Below are positions 36,569 through 45,266 of a stretch of 64,000 bases of DNA, piece after piece. This DNA comes from Capsulimonas corticalis (lineage in GTDB: Bacteria > Armatimonadota > Armatimonadia > Armatimonadales > Capsulimonadaceae), in the NCBI RefSeq assembly GCF_003574315.2, contig NZ_AP025739.1, positions 7,581,052-7,645,051 of the forward strand, in the 5' to 3' direction. The notes beneath the pieces were generated by a model. The model was not told the origin of the DNA and did no database searches. It saw nothing but the letters and a program-made list of their open reading frames with translations. Position 1 is the stretch's first letter; each line of letters begins with the position of its first letter. A program made the translations under genes and the position numbers.

Positions 36569-36979
36569 TTAGCTGCGGATCGGCAGCAGCGCGCGCAGGC
36601 GACTGTCGCGCAGAAACAATCCGCCCCAGATCAAGGCGCCCATTATGCCGGGAAACAGAACCGGAAAGATGTCGGCGCCGACGCGCACATGGCTCGCGGT
36701 CGCGCCGCCCAGATAGCCAGTCAGAAGGATCGCGCCCAGCACGGCGGTTTGAGGGATCGCATACAGGATCGTACAGACCAGCAGCAGGATCCCAATGCCA
36801 AGAGTCAGGCCATCCGGGTAGCCAAGTTTGGTCATCGCATCGACAACGGGCGCGGGAGTCGGGTGCATCAACTTCATGATGCTGTCCATCAGCAGCATCA
36901 GCACCGTCAGCCCGCTCAAAACACGTCCGATCCAGAGCATCTTATTCGAGACAGGCACAGCTTGCGCGGTCGTTTCCAT
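36569..36979 (-). CDS. DoxX-like membrane protein
   Basis: A 136-residue protein with four hydrophobic helices (MLWIGRVLSGLTVLMLLMDS; GLTLGIGILLLVCTILYAI; AVLGAILLTGYLGGATASHV; FPVLFPGIMGALIWGGLFL). The pattern, including LTGYLGGATASHVR, matches the DoxX/DoxD-like family, linked to quinone or thiol redox in some bacteria. The start is placed at 36979 (METTAQ), with AAGGAAA upstream. It lies between a YCII gene (46 bp upstream) and the serine hydrolase gene (39 bp downstream), all on minus. Confidence 0.88.
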   Translation of the reverse strand: METTAQAVPVSNKMLWIGRVLSGLTVLMLLMDSIMKLMHPTPAPVVDAMTKLGYPDGLTLGIGILLLVCTILYAIPQTAVLGAILLTGYLGGATASHVRVGADIFPVLFPGIMGALIWGGLFLRDSRLRALLPIRS

Positions 36980-37025
36980 AGATTTTTCCTTCCGACGTTC
37001 TGCCATTGCGCCTTTCCCACGAGCT

Positions 37026-37388
37026 TCACTCGTGGGAAAGGGGTAAGCCCGAGATTTCCATGACCGGACGAACCTCGACGGTCCCCTTCTTCGCCATTGG
37101 GATCTGCTCGGCGACGGCGATCGCGGCGTCCAAGCCTTCGGCGTCGATGAGGAAGTATCCCCCGAGCTGCTCGCGCGTTTCGGCGAATGGGCCGTCCGTG
37201 ACCAGGCTCTTGCCGTCGCGCACCCGGACGCTGCTCGCGGACGATGTCAGGTGCAGCGGTGAGGCGTCGAGATATTGCCCCGCCGATTGCAGCCGATGCG
37301 CAAGCTTCGCGGAGTCGCTGTAGCACTGTTCGCGCTCGGTCTTACTCAGGGCCAGTTCGTCGCCGTAAATCAGCAGCATATATTTCAC
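37026..37388 (-). CDS. YCII-related (DGPF) domain protein
   Basis: A 120-residue ferredoxin-like protein. The N-terminus KYMLLIYGDE and the hallmark LVTDGPFAETREQLGGYFLIDA define the YCII/DGPF family. The likely start is GTG 37388, with GGAGA nine bases upstream, since no ATG gives the conserved N-terminus. Members are typically encoded beside ECF42 sigma factors. Here the ECF42 gene is 6 kb away and a second DGPF gene lies at 40022. The biochemical role is unknown. Confidence 0.88.
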   Translation of the reverse strand: MKYMLLIYGDELALSKTEREQCYSDSAKLAHRLQSAGQYLDASPLHLTSSASSVRVRDGKSLVTDGPFAETREQLGGYFLIDAEGLDAAIAVAEQIPMAKKGTVEVRPVMEISGLPLSHE

Positions 37389-37432
37389 GAAGTTGTCTCC
37401 ATTTGTGTTTGCGTTGTGTCCGGAGGCCGGCG

Positions 37433-37729
37433 TTACCCTCCCGCCATGGCCCCAATAATGAGAAACGGCTCCCTGCCCTGCCCGACGGCGTCGGGCAGGG
37501 GCGCATCCGGCGATTCGTGCGATAGATCCTGGCCGCAGGCGAAGAACCGCAGAAATGGGCGGCGCTTCTGCGTGGCGTGATCGCGGATCGTGCCGCGCAG
37601 GGCCGGATAGCCGGTTTCCAGGGCGTCCAGCACCGAGCGCTGAGTTACCGGCCCGTCGACTTCGATCTCCACCTCGCCATCGACACGCGCCAGGGTTCTG
37701 AGATGCGCCGGCAAAACGACGACGATCAT
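37433..37729 (-). CDS. MoaD/ThiS-like ubiquitin-fold sulfur carrier protein
   Basis: A 98-residue beta-grasp protein. [24 protein letters not shown] starts the fold, and the C-terminus is the carrier diglycine IGAMAGG. Such a tail is thiocarboxylated or conjugated in MoaD, ThiS and SAMP proteins. The gene overlaps the upstream BNR propeller gene by four bases (ATGA), a pairing that recurs widely in bacteria and points to a shared function. No E1-like activating enzyme gene is seen in the window. An 11-bp GC hairpin (37476-37500) lies inside the 3' part of the gene. Confidence 0.86.
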   Translation of the reverse strand: MIVVVLPAHLRTLARVDGEVEIEVDGPVTQRSVLDALETGYPALRGTIRDHATQKRRPFLRFFACGQDLSHESPDAPLPDAVGQGREPFLIIGAMAGG

Positions 37730-38841
37730 GGCAGTGTCTGCACCTCGACGGACAGAACGGCCGGCAAGTCCCGGACAATCGCCGTCCAGGTATCGCCGCT
37801 GTCAGGCGAGACGTACACCTGGCCGCCGGTCGTGCCGAAGTACACGCCGCACGAGGGCAGCGAGTCGATCGCCATGGCGTCACGCAACACGTTCACATAG
37901 CAGTCGCTTTGCGGCAGGCCGTTCGTCAGCGCCTCCCACTCATCGCCGCCGGTCCGGCTTCGGTAAACGCGCAGCTTGCCGTCCGGCGGAAAGTGATGTG
38001 AATCACTCGTGATCGGCACGACATAGATCGTCTCCGGCTCGTGCGCGTGGACTTCGATGGGAAACCCGAAGTCGCTCGGCAAGTTGCCGCTGACCTCACG
38101 CCAGCTGTCGCCGGAATCGTCGCTGCGCATGACGTCCCAATGCTTCTGCATAAACAGCACGTTCGGGCGCGACGGGTGCATCGCGATGCTGTGGACGCAG
38201 TGGCCGACATCGGCGGCGGGGTCCGGAAGTTCGAACTCGGACCGCAGCCCCTTGTTGATCGGAAGCCAGGTCTGGCCGGCGTCATCGCTGCGGAACGCGC
38301 CCGCCGCCGAGATCGCGACGAAGATCCGATTGGGATCGGCGGGATCCAGCAGGATCGTGTGCAGGCACATTCCGCCGGCGCCCGGCTGCCAGAGCGGCCC
38401 CTTGGCGTCGCGCAGGCCGCACAGCTCGTTCCAGGTCTTCCCGCCGTCGTCCGACCGGAACAGGGCGGCGTCCTCCGCTCCCGCGTAGACCACATCCGGA
38501 TCGGTCAGTGACGGCTCCAGGTGCCAGATCCGCTTGAACTCCCACGGATGCTGCGTGCCGTCATACCATTGGTGCGTGCCGGGAACGCCCTCGTAGCAGA
38601 ATTCGTTGCCTTTGGGATCCCAGGTCTGGCCGCCGTCGTCCGAACGCTGGATCAGCTGGCCGAACCAGCCGCTGGACTGCGAGACATAGATCCGGTTTGG
38701 GTCCGCCGGCGAGCCTTTGAGATGATAGATCTCCCATCCTGGGAAGTGCGGCCCGCTGACATTCCATTCCCGCCGCTCTTCATCCGAGGTAAGAATAAAA
38801 GCGCCCTTGCGCGTGCCGACCAGAACCCGAACTCCGCTCAT
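37726..38841 (-). CDS. BNR/sortilin-type beta-propeller protein (exo-alpha-sialidase-like)
   Basis: A 371-residue propeller built of BNR or Asp-box repeats: [56 protein letters not shown] and [13 protein letters not shown]. Despite frequent annotation as exo-alpha-sialidase, no sialidase catalytic residues are recognised. It lacks a signal peptide, so it is probably intracellular, in keeping with its co-expressed MoaD/ThiS partner. AAGGAG lies six bases before ATG 38841. The function of the pair is unknown. Confidence 0.85.
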   Translation of the reverse strand: MSGVRVLVGTRKGAFILTSDEERREWNVSGPHFPGWEIYHLKGSPADPNRIYVSQSSGWFGQLIQRSDDGGQTWDPKGNEFCYEGVPGTHQWYDGTQHPWEFKRIWHLEPSLTDPDVVYAGAEDAALFRSDDGGKTWNELCGLRDAKGPLWQPGAGGMCLHTILLDPADPNRIFVAISAAGAFRSDDAGQTWLPINKGLRSEFELPDPAADVGHCVHSIAMHPSRPNVLFMQKHWDVMRSDDSGDSWREVSGNLPSDFGFPIEVHAHEPETIYVVPITSDSHHFPPDGKLRVYRSRTGGDEWEALTNGLPQSDCYVNVLRDAMAIDSLPSCGVYFGTTGGQVYVSPDSGDTWTAIVRDLPAVLSVEVQTLP

Positions 38842-38975
38842 GCATGGCTCCTTCCGAGTCTCTCGCCGGCGCTCATTTTCGACCGTTCCTATGACTTAGT
38901 CGAATACGGCGCCGGCGAATCGACATTCCGACAGAATTATTTTTTCGCGCTGCCGAGTCGATTATATCGGACTTT

Positions 38976-39485
38976 TTACAAGGACGCCAGATATGTCTCC
39001 AGTTGATCGAAGGTTCCGGCAAAGCCCTGCTGCATGCTGCCGAACATGCCTTCAAACGCCGCCTGCTCGGCCTCGGTCGCGTTGATCGGTCCGCCGCGCA
39101 GCGTCATCGTCGTCTTGCCGTCCTGCTCGGTGAATGTCACCACATTCAGCACCTCCAGCGGCCATGTGTCGCTGAAGAAAGCGCGCGTGATCTCGCCCTC
39201 GGGATTCGAAAAGGAGGTGACGAACACGAGCCGCTCCGGGGCTTCGATCTCGCGATAGACGAATTTGCCCCACATCTCCTGACCTTGCGCCGATGTCATG
39301 CTGTAATGAAATACGCCGCCCGGCCGAAATTCGAGGGTGGCGACGCCCAGCGTGAAGCCCTTCGGCCCCCACCAGTGCGCCAGACGCTCGGCCTCGCCCC
39401 AGGCTTTGAAAACCAGCTCGCGCGGCGCATTAAAGATGCGTGTGATCACCAGTTCTTTCTCCGTAACGTTATCGATTGTTTCCAT
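38976..39485 (-). CDS. SRPBCC/AHSA1-family protein
   Basis: A 169-residue START-like protein. LVITRIFNAPRELVFKAWGEAERLAHWWGP and VTFTEQDGKTTMTLRGG are typical of AHSA1 (activator of Hsp90 ATPase homology 1-like) proteins, which bind hydrophobic ligands. The start at 39485 (METIDN) has GGAG seven bases upstream; the ATG six bases earlier is too close to it. It follows an ArsR-type regulator gene by 46 bp. That regulator-SRPBCC pair is very common in bacteria. Confidence 0.9.
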   Translation of the reverse strand: METIDNVTEKELVITRIFNAPRELVFKAWGEAERLAHWWGPKGFTLGVATLEFRPGGVFHYSMTSAQGQEMWGKFVYREIEAPERLVFVTSFSNPEGEITRAFFSDTWPLEVLNVVTFTEQDGKTTMTLRGGPINATEAEQAAFEGMFGSMQQGFAGTFDQLETYLASL

Positions 39486-39531
39486 GGTCATTCTCCTTTT
39501 TGTAGTATTCCGCACACGATCATCTTCGACA

Positions 39532-39882
39532 TTATTCGCTGCGCTCATTTCCCTTCTCCTGTCCCTGCACTTCGCGAAGATAGACATCCAGACGATCAAA
39601 GCTTTCCTCCCAAAATCGATGGTATTGCTCCACCCAATCGGAGACGTCCCGAAGCGGCCTGGCTTCGAGCCGACAGGGCCGCCACTGCGCGTGACGCCCA
39701 CGGGTGATGAGACCGGCGCGCTCCAGCACCTTGAGGTGCTTGGTGACGGCGGGCGCGCTGATGGAGAACGGCTCGGAGAGATCCTTGACCGACGCTTCAC
39801 CGGAGGCGAGGCGCGCGAGGATCGCGCGGCGGGTCGGGTCGGCAAGAGCCGCGAAGGTGGCGCTGAGTTGATCGTGAGACAT
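39532..39882 (-). CDS. ArsR-family winged-helix regulator
   Basis: A 116-residue ArsR-type regulator. TFAALADPTRRAILARLASGEASVKDL and the recognition helix SISAPAVTKHLKVLERAGLI are typical; no metal-binding cysteine motif is present. An in-frame ATG at 39900 gives six more residues. The promoter (TSS near 39912) leaves too short a leader for that start, so 39882 is preferred. It probably controls itself and the downstream SRPBCC gene. Confidence 0.9.
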   Translation of the reverse strand: MSHDQLSATFAALADPTRRAILARLASGEASVKDLSEPFSISAPAVTKHLKVLERAGLITRGRHAQWRPCRLEARPLRDVSDWVEQYHRFWEESFDRLDVYLREVQGQEKGNERSE

Positions 39883-39918
39883 CTTAAATACCCTGTTCAT
39901 TAATTAACCGAACGGTGA

Positions 39919-39947
39919 ATTATAAAAGACAAATGGACGTTTGTCAA
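39919..39947 (-). promoter_or_regulatory. Consensus promoter of the ArsR-SRPBCC operon
   Basis: On the minus strand, TTGACA (39947-39942), 17 bp, TATAAT (39924-39919). Downstream lie ACCG-TT-CGGT and TTAATTAA, which may be the ArsR operator. Confidence 0.8.
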
Positions 39948-40021
39948 ATATTTTTTTCTGACCGCTCTCGGATCCCGGTGGACGCCGCCTTGGGATCGAG
40001 CAGTCCTCGATCCCAGGACGG

Positions 40022-40378
40022 TTATTCCGGCCTTAACTCATTGACCGGCCGGACCTCAACGCCCCCGATACGCGCCGACGGGATCTTGGACGCCAGACGG
40101 ATCGCGTCGTTCAGGTCCGTCGCTTCGATCAGATAGTAGCCGCCCAGCTGCTCCTTCGTCTCCACAAACGGACCGTCCGTGATGGAGACGCTCCCATGAC
40201 GCACCCGTATGCTGGTGGCCGTTTTGACGGATTGCAGCGCATTCGCGGAAAGGCCGCGCCCGGTGCTTTCGAGCTCGGCTTTATAAGCCAGAGCGTCGTC
40301 CACCAGCGCGTCGTACTCGGCCTGCGTGAGAGCCTCCAGCGATCCTTCTTCATGGTAGACCAGGCACAGATATTTCAT
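40022..40378 (-). CDS. YCII-related (DGPF) domain protein, second copy
   Basis: A 118-residue DGPF protein. MKYLCLVYHEEGSLEAL starts the fold and SITDGPFVETKEQLGGYYLIEA is the hallmark. It is recognisably paralogous to the protein encoded at 37026. GGGGGGAG precedes the ATG. It lies upstream of the ArsR operon and 3.3 kb from an ECF42 sigma factor gene, the usual partner of this family; two GH5 genes separate them. Its function is unknown. Confidence 0.9.
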   Translation of the reverse strand: MKYLCLVYHEEGSLEALTQAEYDALVDDALAYKAELESTGRGLSANALQSVKTATSIRVRHGSVSITDGPFVETKEQLGGYYLIEATDLNDAIRLASKIPSARIGGVEVRPVNELRPE

Positions 40379-40508
40379 GCTCCCCCCATTTTCCTCCGGC
40401 GCGCCCGCCGTGGATTGCTCTTACACGGATTAGTCGCGCGGCGAAGCCCCAAATCGACAATTGTTTTGAAAATCGCAAAAAATATTTTTTGAGCCGTTTC
40501 CAATACGC

Positions 40509-40538
40509 AAAAAAGCCCGCGCCAAATGAGGCGCGGGC
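40509..40538 (-). terminator. Intrinsic terminator of the first GH5 gene
   Basis: Arms 40515-40523 and 40530-40538 (GCCCGCGCC) pair perfectly, followed on the minus strand by T6. It lies 33 bp after the stop codon at 40571. Confidence 0.9.
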
Positions 40539-40570
40539 GAGTGACCGATGTCGTTGTGCGTGTCCGGGTG

Positions 40571-41581
40571 TTAAAGGCCCCAGATGCCGCCATAGTAGCT
40601 CATATTCCACAGGGTGTTCGTATTTTGCAGCGAGAACGAACTGCCGGGAACGTACGACCAGGCGAGCATTCCGTAGTAGCCCTTGTTGTTGGCGTCGTTG
40701 CAGAAGTTGTCCACGAAGCTTTGATCCTGAGCCGCCGAATAGTTGGCCCAGCCGCTCCCCGCGTTCGGACCGTACTCGCCCATAAAGAGCGGCGCGTTGC
40801 CGACATTCGCCGGCGTCACCGTAATCGGGATCGTGTTCGTGCTGTAGACATGGCAGTCGTAGAAGTCGAAGCCAAGGCCGCCCAGCGTTGTCCAGAAGTT
40901 GTAGATCAGCGCGTTGGGCTGATCCGTGCTCATGGTGACCCAATTCCCGGAAATGCTGTGCAGCGCGACACGGCCGTCGTTGCCGAAGTTGCGGAGATCG
41001 GGCCAGCTCAGGCCCGAATAGTTGCATTCGTTCATCAGGTCGAAGCAGCAGAGATACGGCTGGAGCGCCCGCGCCACCGGCAGCAGCGCATTGTTGATGA
41101 ACTGCGATCGGTAAACGGTGGCGATATTGGGATGTTTTTGCACGTCTCCCGGCGCCAGGAACGTCACATAGACGTTGATGCCGTGATTGTTCGCGCGGCG
41201 GACAAAGTCCACCAGGTTGTTGATGAAGACCTGAGAAACGCCGGTGCAGGGGTTATCGCAGTTGTTTCCCTGGAACGACAGCCCGCAGAAATCCTCCATG
41301 GTCCAGATCCGCACAATGTTCATGTGCTTGCTCTGGATATCGGCGAAGTAGCCTTCCACCGTGGAGGCGTTGTAGTTCGGGCCGTAACCAGGATAGAAAA
41401 AATCCATCCCGAAGTCCGCGCCGTAGGCCATCCACGGCATATTGACTCCAAACCAGCCGGGGCTGGCCTGCGCCTGCTTGGGAGTGCCGACCGTCATTGC
41501 AAGAATTGCAATAGTTGCAATTAAAAACAGTCGTGCGGCATTCTTGACGCGATGCGACAGCGCAATCGTGTGTTCGTTCAT
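40571..41581 (-). CDS. Secreted GH5-like glycoside hydrolase
   Basis: A 336-residue secreted TIM-barrel hydrolase. The signal peptide is LFLIATIAILAMTVGTPKQAQA. Catalytic candidates are Glu in CCFDLMNECNYSG (acid/base) and Glu in PLFMGEYGPNAG (nucleophile), in the usual beta4/beta7 order of clan GH-A. WFGVNMPWMAYGADFGMDFF at the start is typical of substrate-binding barrels of GH5. Several cysteines (CGLSF, CDNPC, CC) could form disulfides. Exact subfamily and substrate, cellulose or mannan, are not clear. It has its own promoter and terminator. Confidence 0.8.
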   Translation of the reverse strand: MNEHTIALSHRVKNAARLFLIATIAILAMTVGTPKQAQASPGWFGVNMPWMAYGADFGMDFFYPGYGPNYNASTVEGYFADIQSKHMNIVRIWTMEDFCGLSFQGNNCDNPCTGVSQVFINNLVDFVRRANNHGINVYVTFLAPGDVQKHPNIATVYRSQFINNALLPVARALQPYLCCFDLMNECNYSGLSWPDLRNFGNDGRVALHSISGNWVTMSTDQPNALIYNFWTTLGGLGFDFYDCHVYSTNTIPITVTPANVGNAPLFMGEYGPNAGSGWANYSAAQDQSFVDNFCNDANNKGYYGMLAWSYVPGSSFSLQNTNTLWNMSYYGGIWGL

Positions 41582-41669
41582 TCGTTCCCCTATCCAGGCG
41601 ATATCATCGCCGGCAAATACATCTGTTCAACAACTGTATCTTTAGAAACAATTATCTTTACGCCTGAAA

Positions 41670-41719
41670 GAAACAGAGTTTCCAAGTACAAATATAGCAT
41701 ACCTCCGTTCATCTGTCAA
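41670..41719 (-). promoter_or_regulatory. Promoter with GAAAC-N3-GTTTC operator, first GH5 gene
   Basis: Minus strand: TTGACA (41719-41714), 17 bp, TATATT (41696-41691). GAAAC-AGA-GTTTC (41670-41682) covers the expected start of transcription. The same dyad occurs at two other promoters in the window. Confidence 0.75.
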
Positions 41720-41758
41720 TCAATTATTTCCCTCAGCAAGTAAATTCTCCCGCTCCTG

Positions 41759-43381
41759 CTAATTCGCCGGAATGAAGCGCCACTGCTGCTGGCAGCCGCC
41801 TCCGCCCCAGCTCCACAGGATCACTCGCGTTCCGTCGGCGCCGGAGCACCCATTGCCGTCCAGAACGTCGTACGAGCCGTCGGATTTCGCCTGAGCCGTG
41901 CTGATGGAATAGGCTCCGCCCCCAGTCGGGTTAATGCGCCACGCCTGGCAGGGGCCGCCCCAGTAGTCCCAGAGTTCGAGCTGGGTTCCATCGCCGGGCG
42001 AACAGCCAGTGCAGTCGAGCGAGCGGCCGACACTGCCGTCGGGGTTGATGGTGCGGATGGCGTATGTGCCGTCGCCATTGCCGTGAACGCTCCAGCGCTG
42101 GCTGTTCGTGTTCCAGGAGCCCCAGAGCTGAACGATCGTCCCATTCGTGTTGGCGGTATTGTAGCAGTCCAGCACGTCGCCGGTGGTCTGGGCCGCGATC
42201 TTATAGGTTCCGTCCGAGAGAGTTTGCGACGCGCCGGAGCCGATCAGCGGAGCGAGCAGCGGCTGGAGCACGCTCTGCTTGTTTGTATTGACCGTGTTCC
42301 AGTCGTCCTGAAGAATGCCGCCGGTGTCGCCCGAGTTGGGATTCCAGCACCAATAGGTAAAGCTGAGCTGATTGGCGGCGATGTAGCTGGCGATGGAGGA
42401 GAACCACTGCTGATCCGACGTCGTTTGATCCAGCGTTCCGAATTCGCCGATCCACACCGGCGCGATGTTTTGCTTGGCGATATATCCCCAATGCTTGTCC
42501 CAGACACCAGGCAGATTGCTCGGATAGCTGGGATCGCTGAACCAGGGCTGCGAGCCGACGGTGCTGGGATAGTCATGCACGGAGTAGACAAGCTGGTTCG
42601 CGACATTCAGCTGCACCGGAGCCGACGCCACGCCTTCCAGGTTGCCGCCCCACCAGTAGCCATCTCCATTGAACTGTTCGATCCCTTCCACAAAGATCAG
42701 CAAATGCGGATTGATCGCCTGGATCGCGTCGCCGCACCGCTGCGCCGCCAATCGCCAATCCGTGGTTTGACTGCCGTCGCCCCATGTCGATGGGCTGTGC
42801 GGCTCATTGTGCAGATCGCAGCCGATCACCGTGTCGTTGCCGTGATATCGGCCGGCGAGCATCTGCCAGTCGCTGATCCAGCGCTGCTCGGAATACTGGC
42901 TGGTGTACCAGAGCGCGGACTGCGCGTTCGAGTCCGGCCGATGCCGATCCAGAATGACCTTGAGACCCCGCGCCTGACAGTCGGCGATCAGCTTGTCTAA
43001 AATTTGGATCGGCGTCAGCCCCTGCAAGTCCGGGTTCTGTCCGAAGTCGATCCCATTGGGCGCGCTGCCGGCGTCAAACATCTGACTGCAAAACGGCACG
43101 CGCAGCGTATTATATCCCAGTCCCTTGATCTGATCCAGCATGGACGACATCGACCGCGCCCAAAGCCCATGGGGACAGTAGTTGGTGGTCTCAAAGCCAA
43201 ACCAGTTGATGCCGGTGATCCGAACAGCGTTGCCCTGAGAATCCAGGATCCGGGCTCCGCTGGTGTGCAGATAATTCTGCGCATGGGCGGCGGGAGAGCC
43301 CAGAATAGCAATTCCAGCGATAGCAACGACAGGCAATAGACCCGAGCGGAGCTTACGTGACGGAGGGAGGTGAGTGAGCAT
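41759..43381 (-). CDS. Secreted GH5 endoglucanase-like enzyme with C-terminal ricin-B (CBM13) domain
   Basis: A 540-residue secreted enzyme. After the signal peptide (LLPVVAIAGIAILGSPAAHA), residues ~25-380 are a GH5 barrel: RITGINWFGFETTNYCPHGLW, the acid/base Glu in GCDLHNEPHSP and the nucleophile Glu in VWIGEFGT, closely like endo-1,4-beta-glucanases. Residues ~395-540 are a ricin-type beta-trefoil (CBM13) with repeats around LDCYNTANTNGTIVQLW, LDCTGCSPGDGTQLELWD and LDGNGCSGADGTRVILW. The start at 43381 follows AAAGGA by six bases; GTG 43396 would include the ribosome site itself. It has a consensus promoter with a palindromic operator. Confidence 0.9.
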   Translation of the reverse strand: MLTHLPPSRKLRSGLLPVVAIAGIAILGSPAAHAQNYLHTSGARILDSQGNAVRITGINWFGFETTNYCPHGLWARSMSSMLDQIKGLGYNTLRVPFCSQMFDAGSAPNGIDFGQNPDLQGLTPIQILDKLIADCQARGLKVILDRHRPDSNAQSALWYTSQYSEQRWISDWQMLAGRYHGNDTVIGCDLHNEPHSPSTWGDGSQTTDWRLAAQRCGDAIQAINPHLLIFVEGIEQFNGDGYWWGGNLEGVASAPVQLNVANQLVYSVHDYPSTVGSQPWFSDPSYPSNLPGVWDKHWGYIAKQNIAPVWIGEFGTLDQTTSDQQWFSSIASYIAANQLSFTYWCWNPNSGDTGGILQDDWNTVNTNKQSVLQPLLAPLIGSGASQTLSDGTYKIAAQTTGDVLDCYNTANTNGTIVQLWGSWNTNSQRWSVHGNGDGTYAIRTINPDGSVGRSLDCTGCSPGDGTQLELWDYWGGPCQAWRINPTGGGAYSISTAQAKSDGSYDVLDGNGCSGADGTRVILWSWGGGGCQQQWRFIPAN

Positions 43382-43433
43382 CATTGTTCCTTTCACGGAG
43401 CGGGAGAGATCAAGATCGCAATAGTCTCAACAA

Positions 43434-43492
43434 ATCAGAAACTGTGTTTCTGATCACTTTCCCATTATAGTGATCGATGGGGCATCCGTCAA
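43434..43492 (-). promoter_or_regulatory. Consensus promoter with 21-bp perfect palindrome, GH5-CBM13 gene
   Basis: Minus strand: TTGACG (43492-43487), 17 bp, TATAAT (43469-43464). Immediately downstream, ATCAGAAAC-TGT-GTTTCTGAT (43434-43454) is a perfect palindrome whose core is the same GAAAC-N3-GTTTC dyad found at two other promoters. Confidence 0.85.
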
Positions 43493-43537
43493 CAAGCAAG
43501 CGCGGTGGGTTATTGATCACCGGGCAATGAATTACCC

Positions 43538-43647
43538 GGCTGGGGGCGCTTCGCGCCGACCGTCCGTACCGGACGGAAGAGATAAGAAACGCAAGCGATC
43601 ACACTCTTCCGTCCGGTACGGACGGTCGGCGCGAAGCGCCCCCAGCC
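43538..43647. repeat. Perfect 44-bp inverted repeat with 22-nt loop
   Basis: Arms 43538-43581 and 43604-43647 are exact reverse complements and contain a nested GGCGCTTCGCGCC palindrome. The element sits between the end of the ECF42 gene and the promoter of the GH5-CBM13 gene. It has the same architecture and position as the 72-bp repeat at 8498. Confidence 0.9.
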
Positions 43648-43695
43648 CCGTATTTCAATGCGGGGTCAAAAAAGCCCTCGTCCCCCTATGAATCG

Positions 43696-45000
43696 CTACA
43701 CGAGCGACTCACCCTCACTCAACAAACGCAACTTTTCTTCGAGAAATCGCCGTTCCGGCCCTTGTTGCGTCAGTTTCAGCGCGCGTTCGTAGGCCCCCCG
43801 GGCGTCGGCGGTTCTTCCCAATCGCCGGCAGAGCTCCGCGCGGGCGGAGTGCGCCAGGTAGTAGTCGTCGAGGTCGCCGCGTTCCAGAATGGCGTCGATC
43901 AGCGCCAGGCCGGCCTCCGGGCCGCTGCGCATCGCGACGGCGACGGCGCGGTTGAGGTCGATGATGGGCGAGGGGGTAACGCGCGCCAGAATGTCATAGA
44001 GAGCGACGATCTGGACCCAATCCGTTTCGGCGGCGGAGCGCGCCTCGGCGTGCACCGCCGAGATCGCGGCCTGGAGGGTGTAAGGTCCGAAACGCCGGGA
44101 CATCAGCGCCTGCTCCACCAGCGCGCCGCCCTCGGCGATGCACTCTTTGTCCCAGAGCGAGCGGTCCTGGTCTTCCAGCAAGATCAGGTCGCCCTGCTCG
44201 GACGTGCGGGCGGCGCGGCGCGACTCGTGCAGCAGCATCAGCGCGAGCAGCCCCAGGACCTCCGGCTCCGGCAGAAGGTCTTTGATCAGGCGGGCGAGAC
44301 GGATCGCCTCCCCCGAAAGATCGGCGCGCGTCAGCGACTCGCCGGACGAGGCGGAGTAGCCCTCGTTGAAGACCAAATAGATGACGTGGAGCACGACATC
44401 GAGCCGCTCGGGCAGGTCTTCGGGCGACGGCCCCTGGTAGGGGATCTTCGCGTCGCGGATCTTGGCCTTGGCGCGCACGATCCGCTGGGCGACGGTCGTG
44501 GGCGCGGTGAGAAAGGCGCGGGCGATCTCTTCGGTCGTCAGGCCGCAGACTTCGCGCAAGGTCAGCGCCGCGCGGGCGTCCGGCGCCAGGGCGGGATGGC
44601 AGCAGGTGAAGATGAGACGCAGCCGGTCGTCCTCAACACCCTCCTCTTCCCACACGATCGCGGTCGCCTGCGTGTCGGCCTCGACCCGTTCGGCGAGCGC
44701 CGCCAGCGAGGCGTCGAACCGCGTGCGGCGGCGCATCGCGTCGATCGCTTTGAAGCGGCCGGTGGTGACAAGCCATGCCCTCGGGTTTGCCGGAATCCCG
44801 TCGCGCGGCCACTGCTCCAGCGCCGCCGCGAAGGCGTCCTGCACCGCTTCCTCGGCAAGGTCGAAATCGCCGATCAATCGAATCAGAGTCGCAAAGACGC
44901 GGCGCGAATCGGATCGATGGATCTCCCCCACCGTCCCCCGAATCTGCCGGATGATCTCTTCGCTGACGAACGGCGATTCCTCGCCTGAGGCGCGTTTCAC
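43696..45000 (-). CDS. ECF42-type RNA polymerase sigma factor with TPR-like C-terminal domain (DUF6596)
   Basis: A 434-residue sigma factor. Region 2 (DLAEEAVQDAFAAALEQWP, AWLVTTGRFKAIDAMRRRTR) and region 4 (LTLREVCGLTTEEIARAFLT, VAQRIVRAKAKIRDAKIPY) are followed by ~220 residues of helical repeats (YLVFNEGYSASSGE, LLALMLLHESRRAAR). That long C-terminus defines ECF42. These factors have no obvious anti-sigma partner and are usually linked to DGPF/YCII genes; two such genes lie 3.3 and 6.3 kb downstream. The GTG start at 45000 overlaps the stop of the DUF2277 gene (GTGA). Confidence 0.92.
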   Translation of the reverse strand: MKRASGEESPFVSEEIIRQIRGTVGEIHRSDSRRVFATLIRLIGDFDLAEEAVQDAFAAALEQWPRDGIPANPRAWLVTTGRFKAIDAMRRRTRFDASLAALAERVEADTQATAIVWEEEGVEDDRLRLIFTCCHPALAPDARAALTLREVCGLTTEEIARAFLTAPTTVAQRIVRAKAKIRDAKIPYQGPSPEDLPERLDVVLHVIYLVFNEGYSASSGESLTRADLSGEAIRLARLIKDLLPEPEVLGLLALMLLHESRRAARTSEQGDLILLEDQDRSLWDKECIAEGGALVEQALMSRRFGPYTLQAAISAVHAEARSAAETDWVQIVALYDILARVTPSPIIDLNRAVAVAMRSGPEAGLALIDAILERGDLDDYYLAHSARAELCRRLGRTADARGAYERALKLTQQGPERRFLEEKLRLLSEGESLV

Positions 45001-45266
45001 TTGGCGTACCTTTCCGCGGCGCGCGCCTTCGCCTTGACTGCCTCTTCCTCCCGGTTCTTCGGCGGCGCATTCGATTCCAGAGCGGCCAGAAGCTGCGCGG
45101 AAACCCGGGCGATCTCCCCCACCGCCGCCTCAAACGCGGCCTCATTGGCTTTGGACGGCTTCGAAAATCCGCTGATCTTGCGGACATACTGAATCGACGC
45201 CGCCTCGATCTCATCCGGGGTCACCGGCGGTTCAAAGTTAAACAAAGTCCGAATATTTCGACACAT
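44997..45266 (-). CDS. DUF2277 family protein
   Basis: An 89-residue protein. MCRNIRTLFNFEPPVTPDEI at the N-terminus and QYVRKISGFSKPSKANEAAF are the signature of DUF2277, a small family of unknown function whose conserved start contains Cys2. The frame extends upstream to 45818 but the family start is clearly ATG 45266. Its stop overlaps the GTG of the ECF42 sigma factor gene, so the two are co-translated. Confidence 0.93.
   Translation of the reverse strand: MCRNIRTLFNFEPPVTPDEIEAASIQYVRKISGFSKPSKANEAAFEAAVGEIARVSAQLLAALESNAPPKNREEEAVKAKARAAERYAK

Noticed and set aside
37476..37500. GC hairpin as a terminator of the MoaD/ThiS-like gene
   Set aside because: It lies before the conserved C-terminal GG codons and has no T-run, so it is within the coding sequence.
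37726..38841. True sialidase
   Set aside because: Asp-box repeats are present but no sialidase catalytic Arg triad or Tyr/Glu pair was recognised, and there is no signal peptide.
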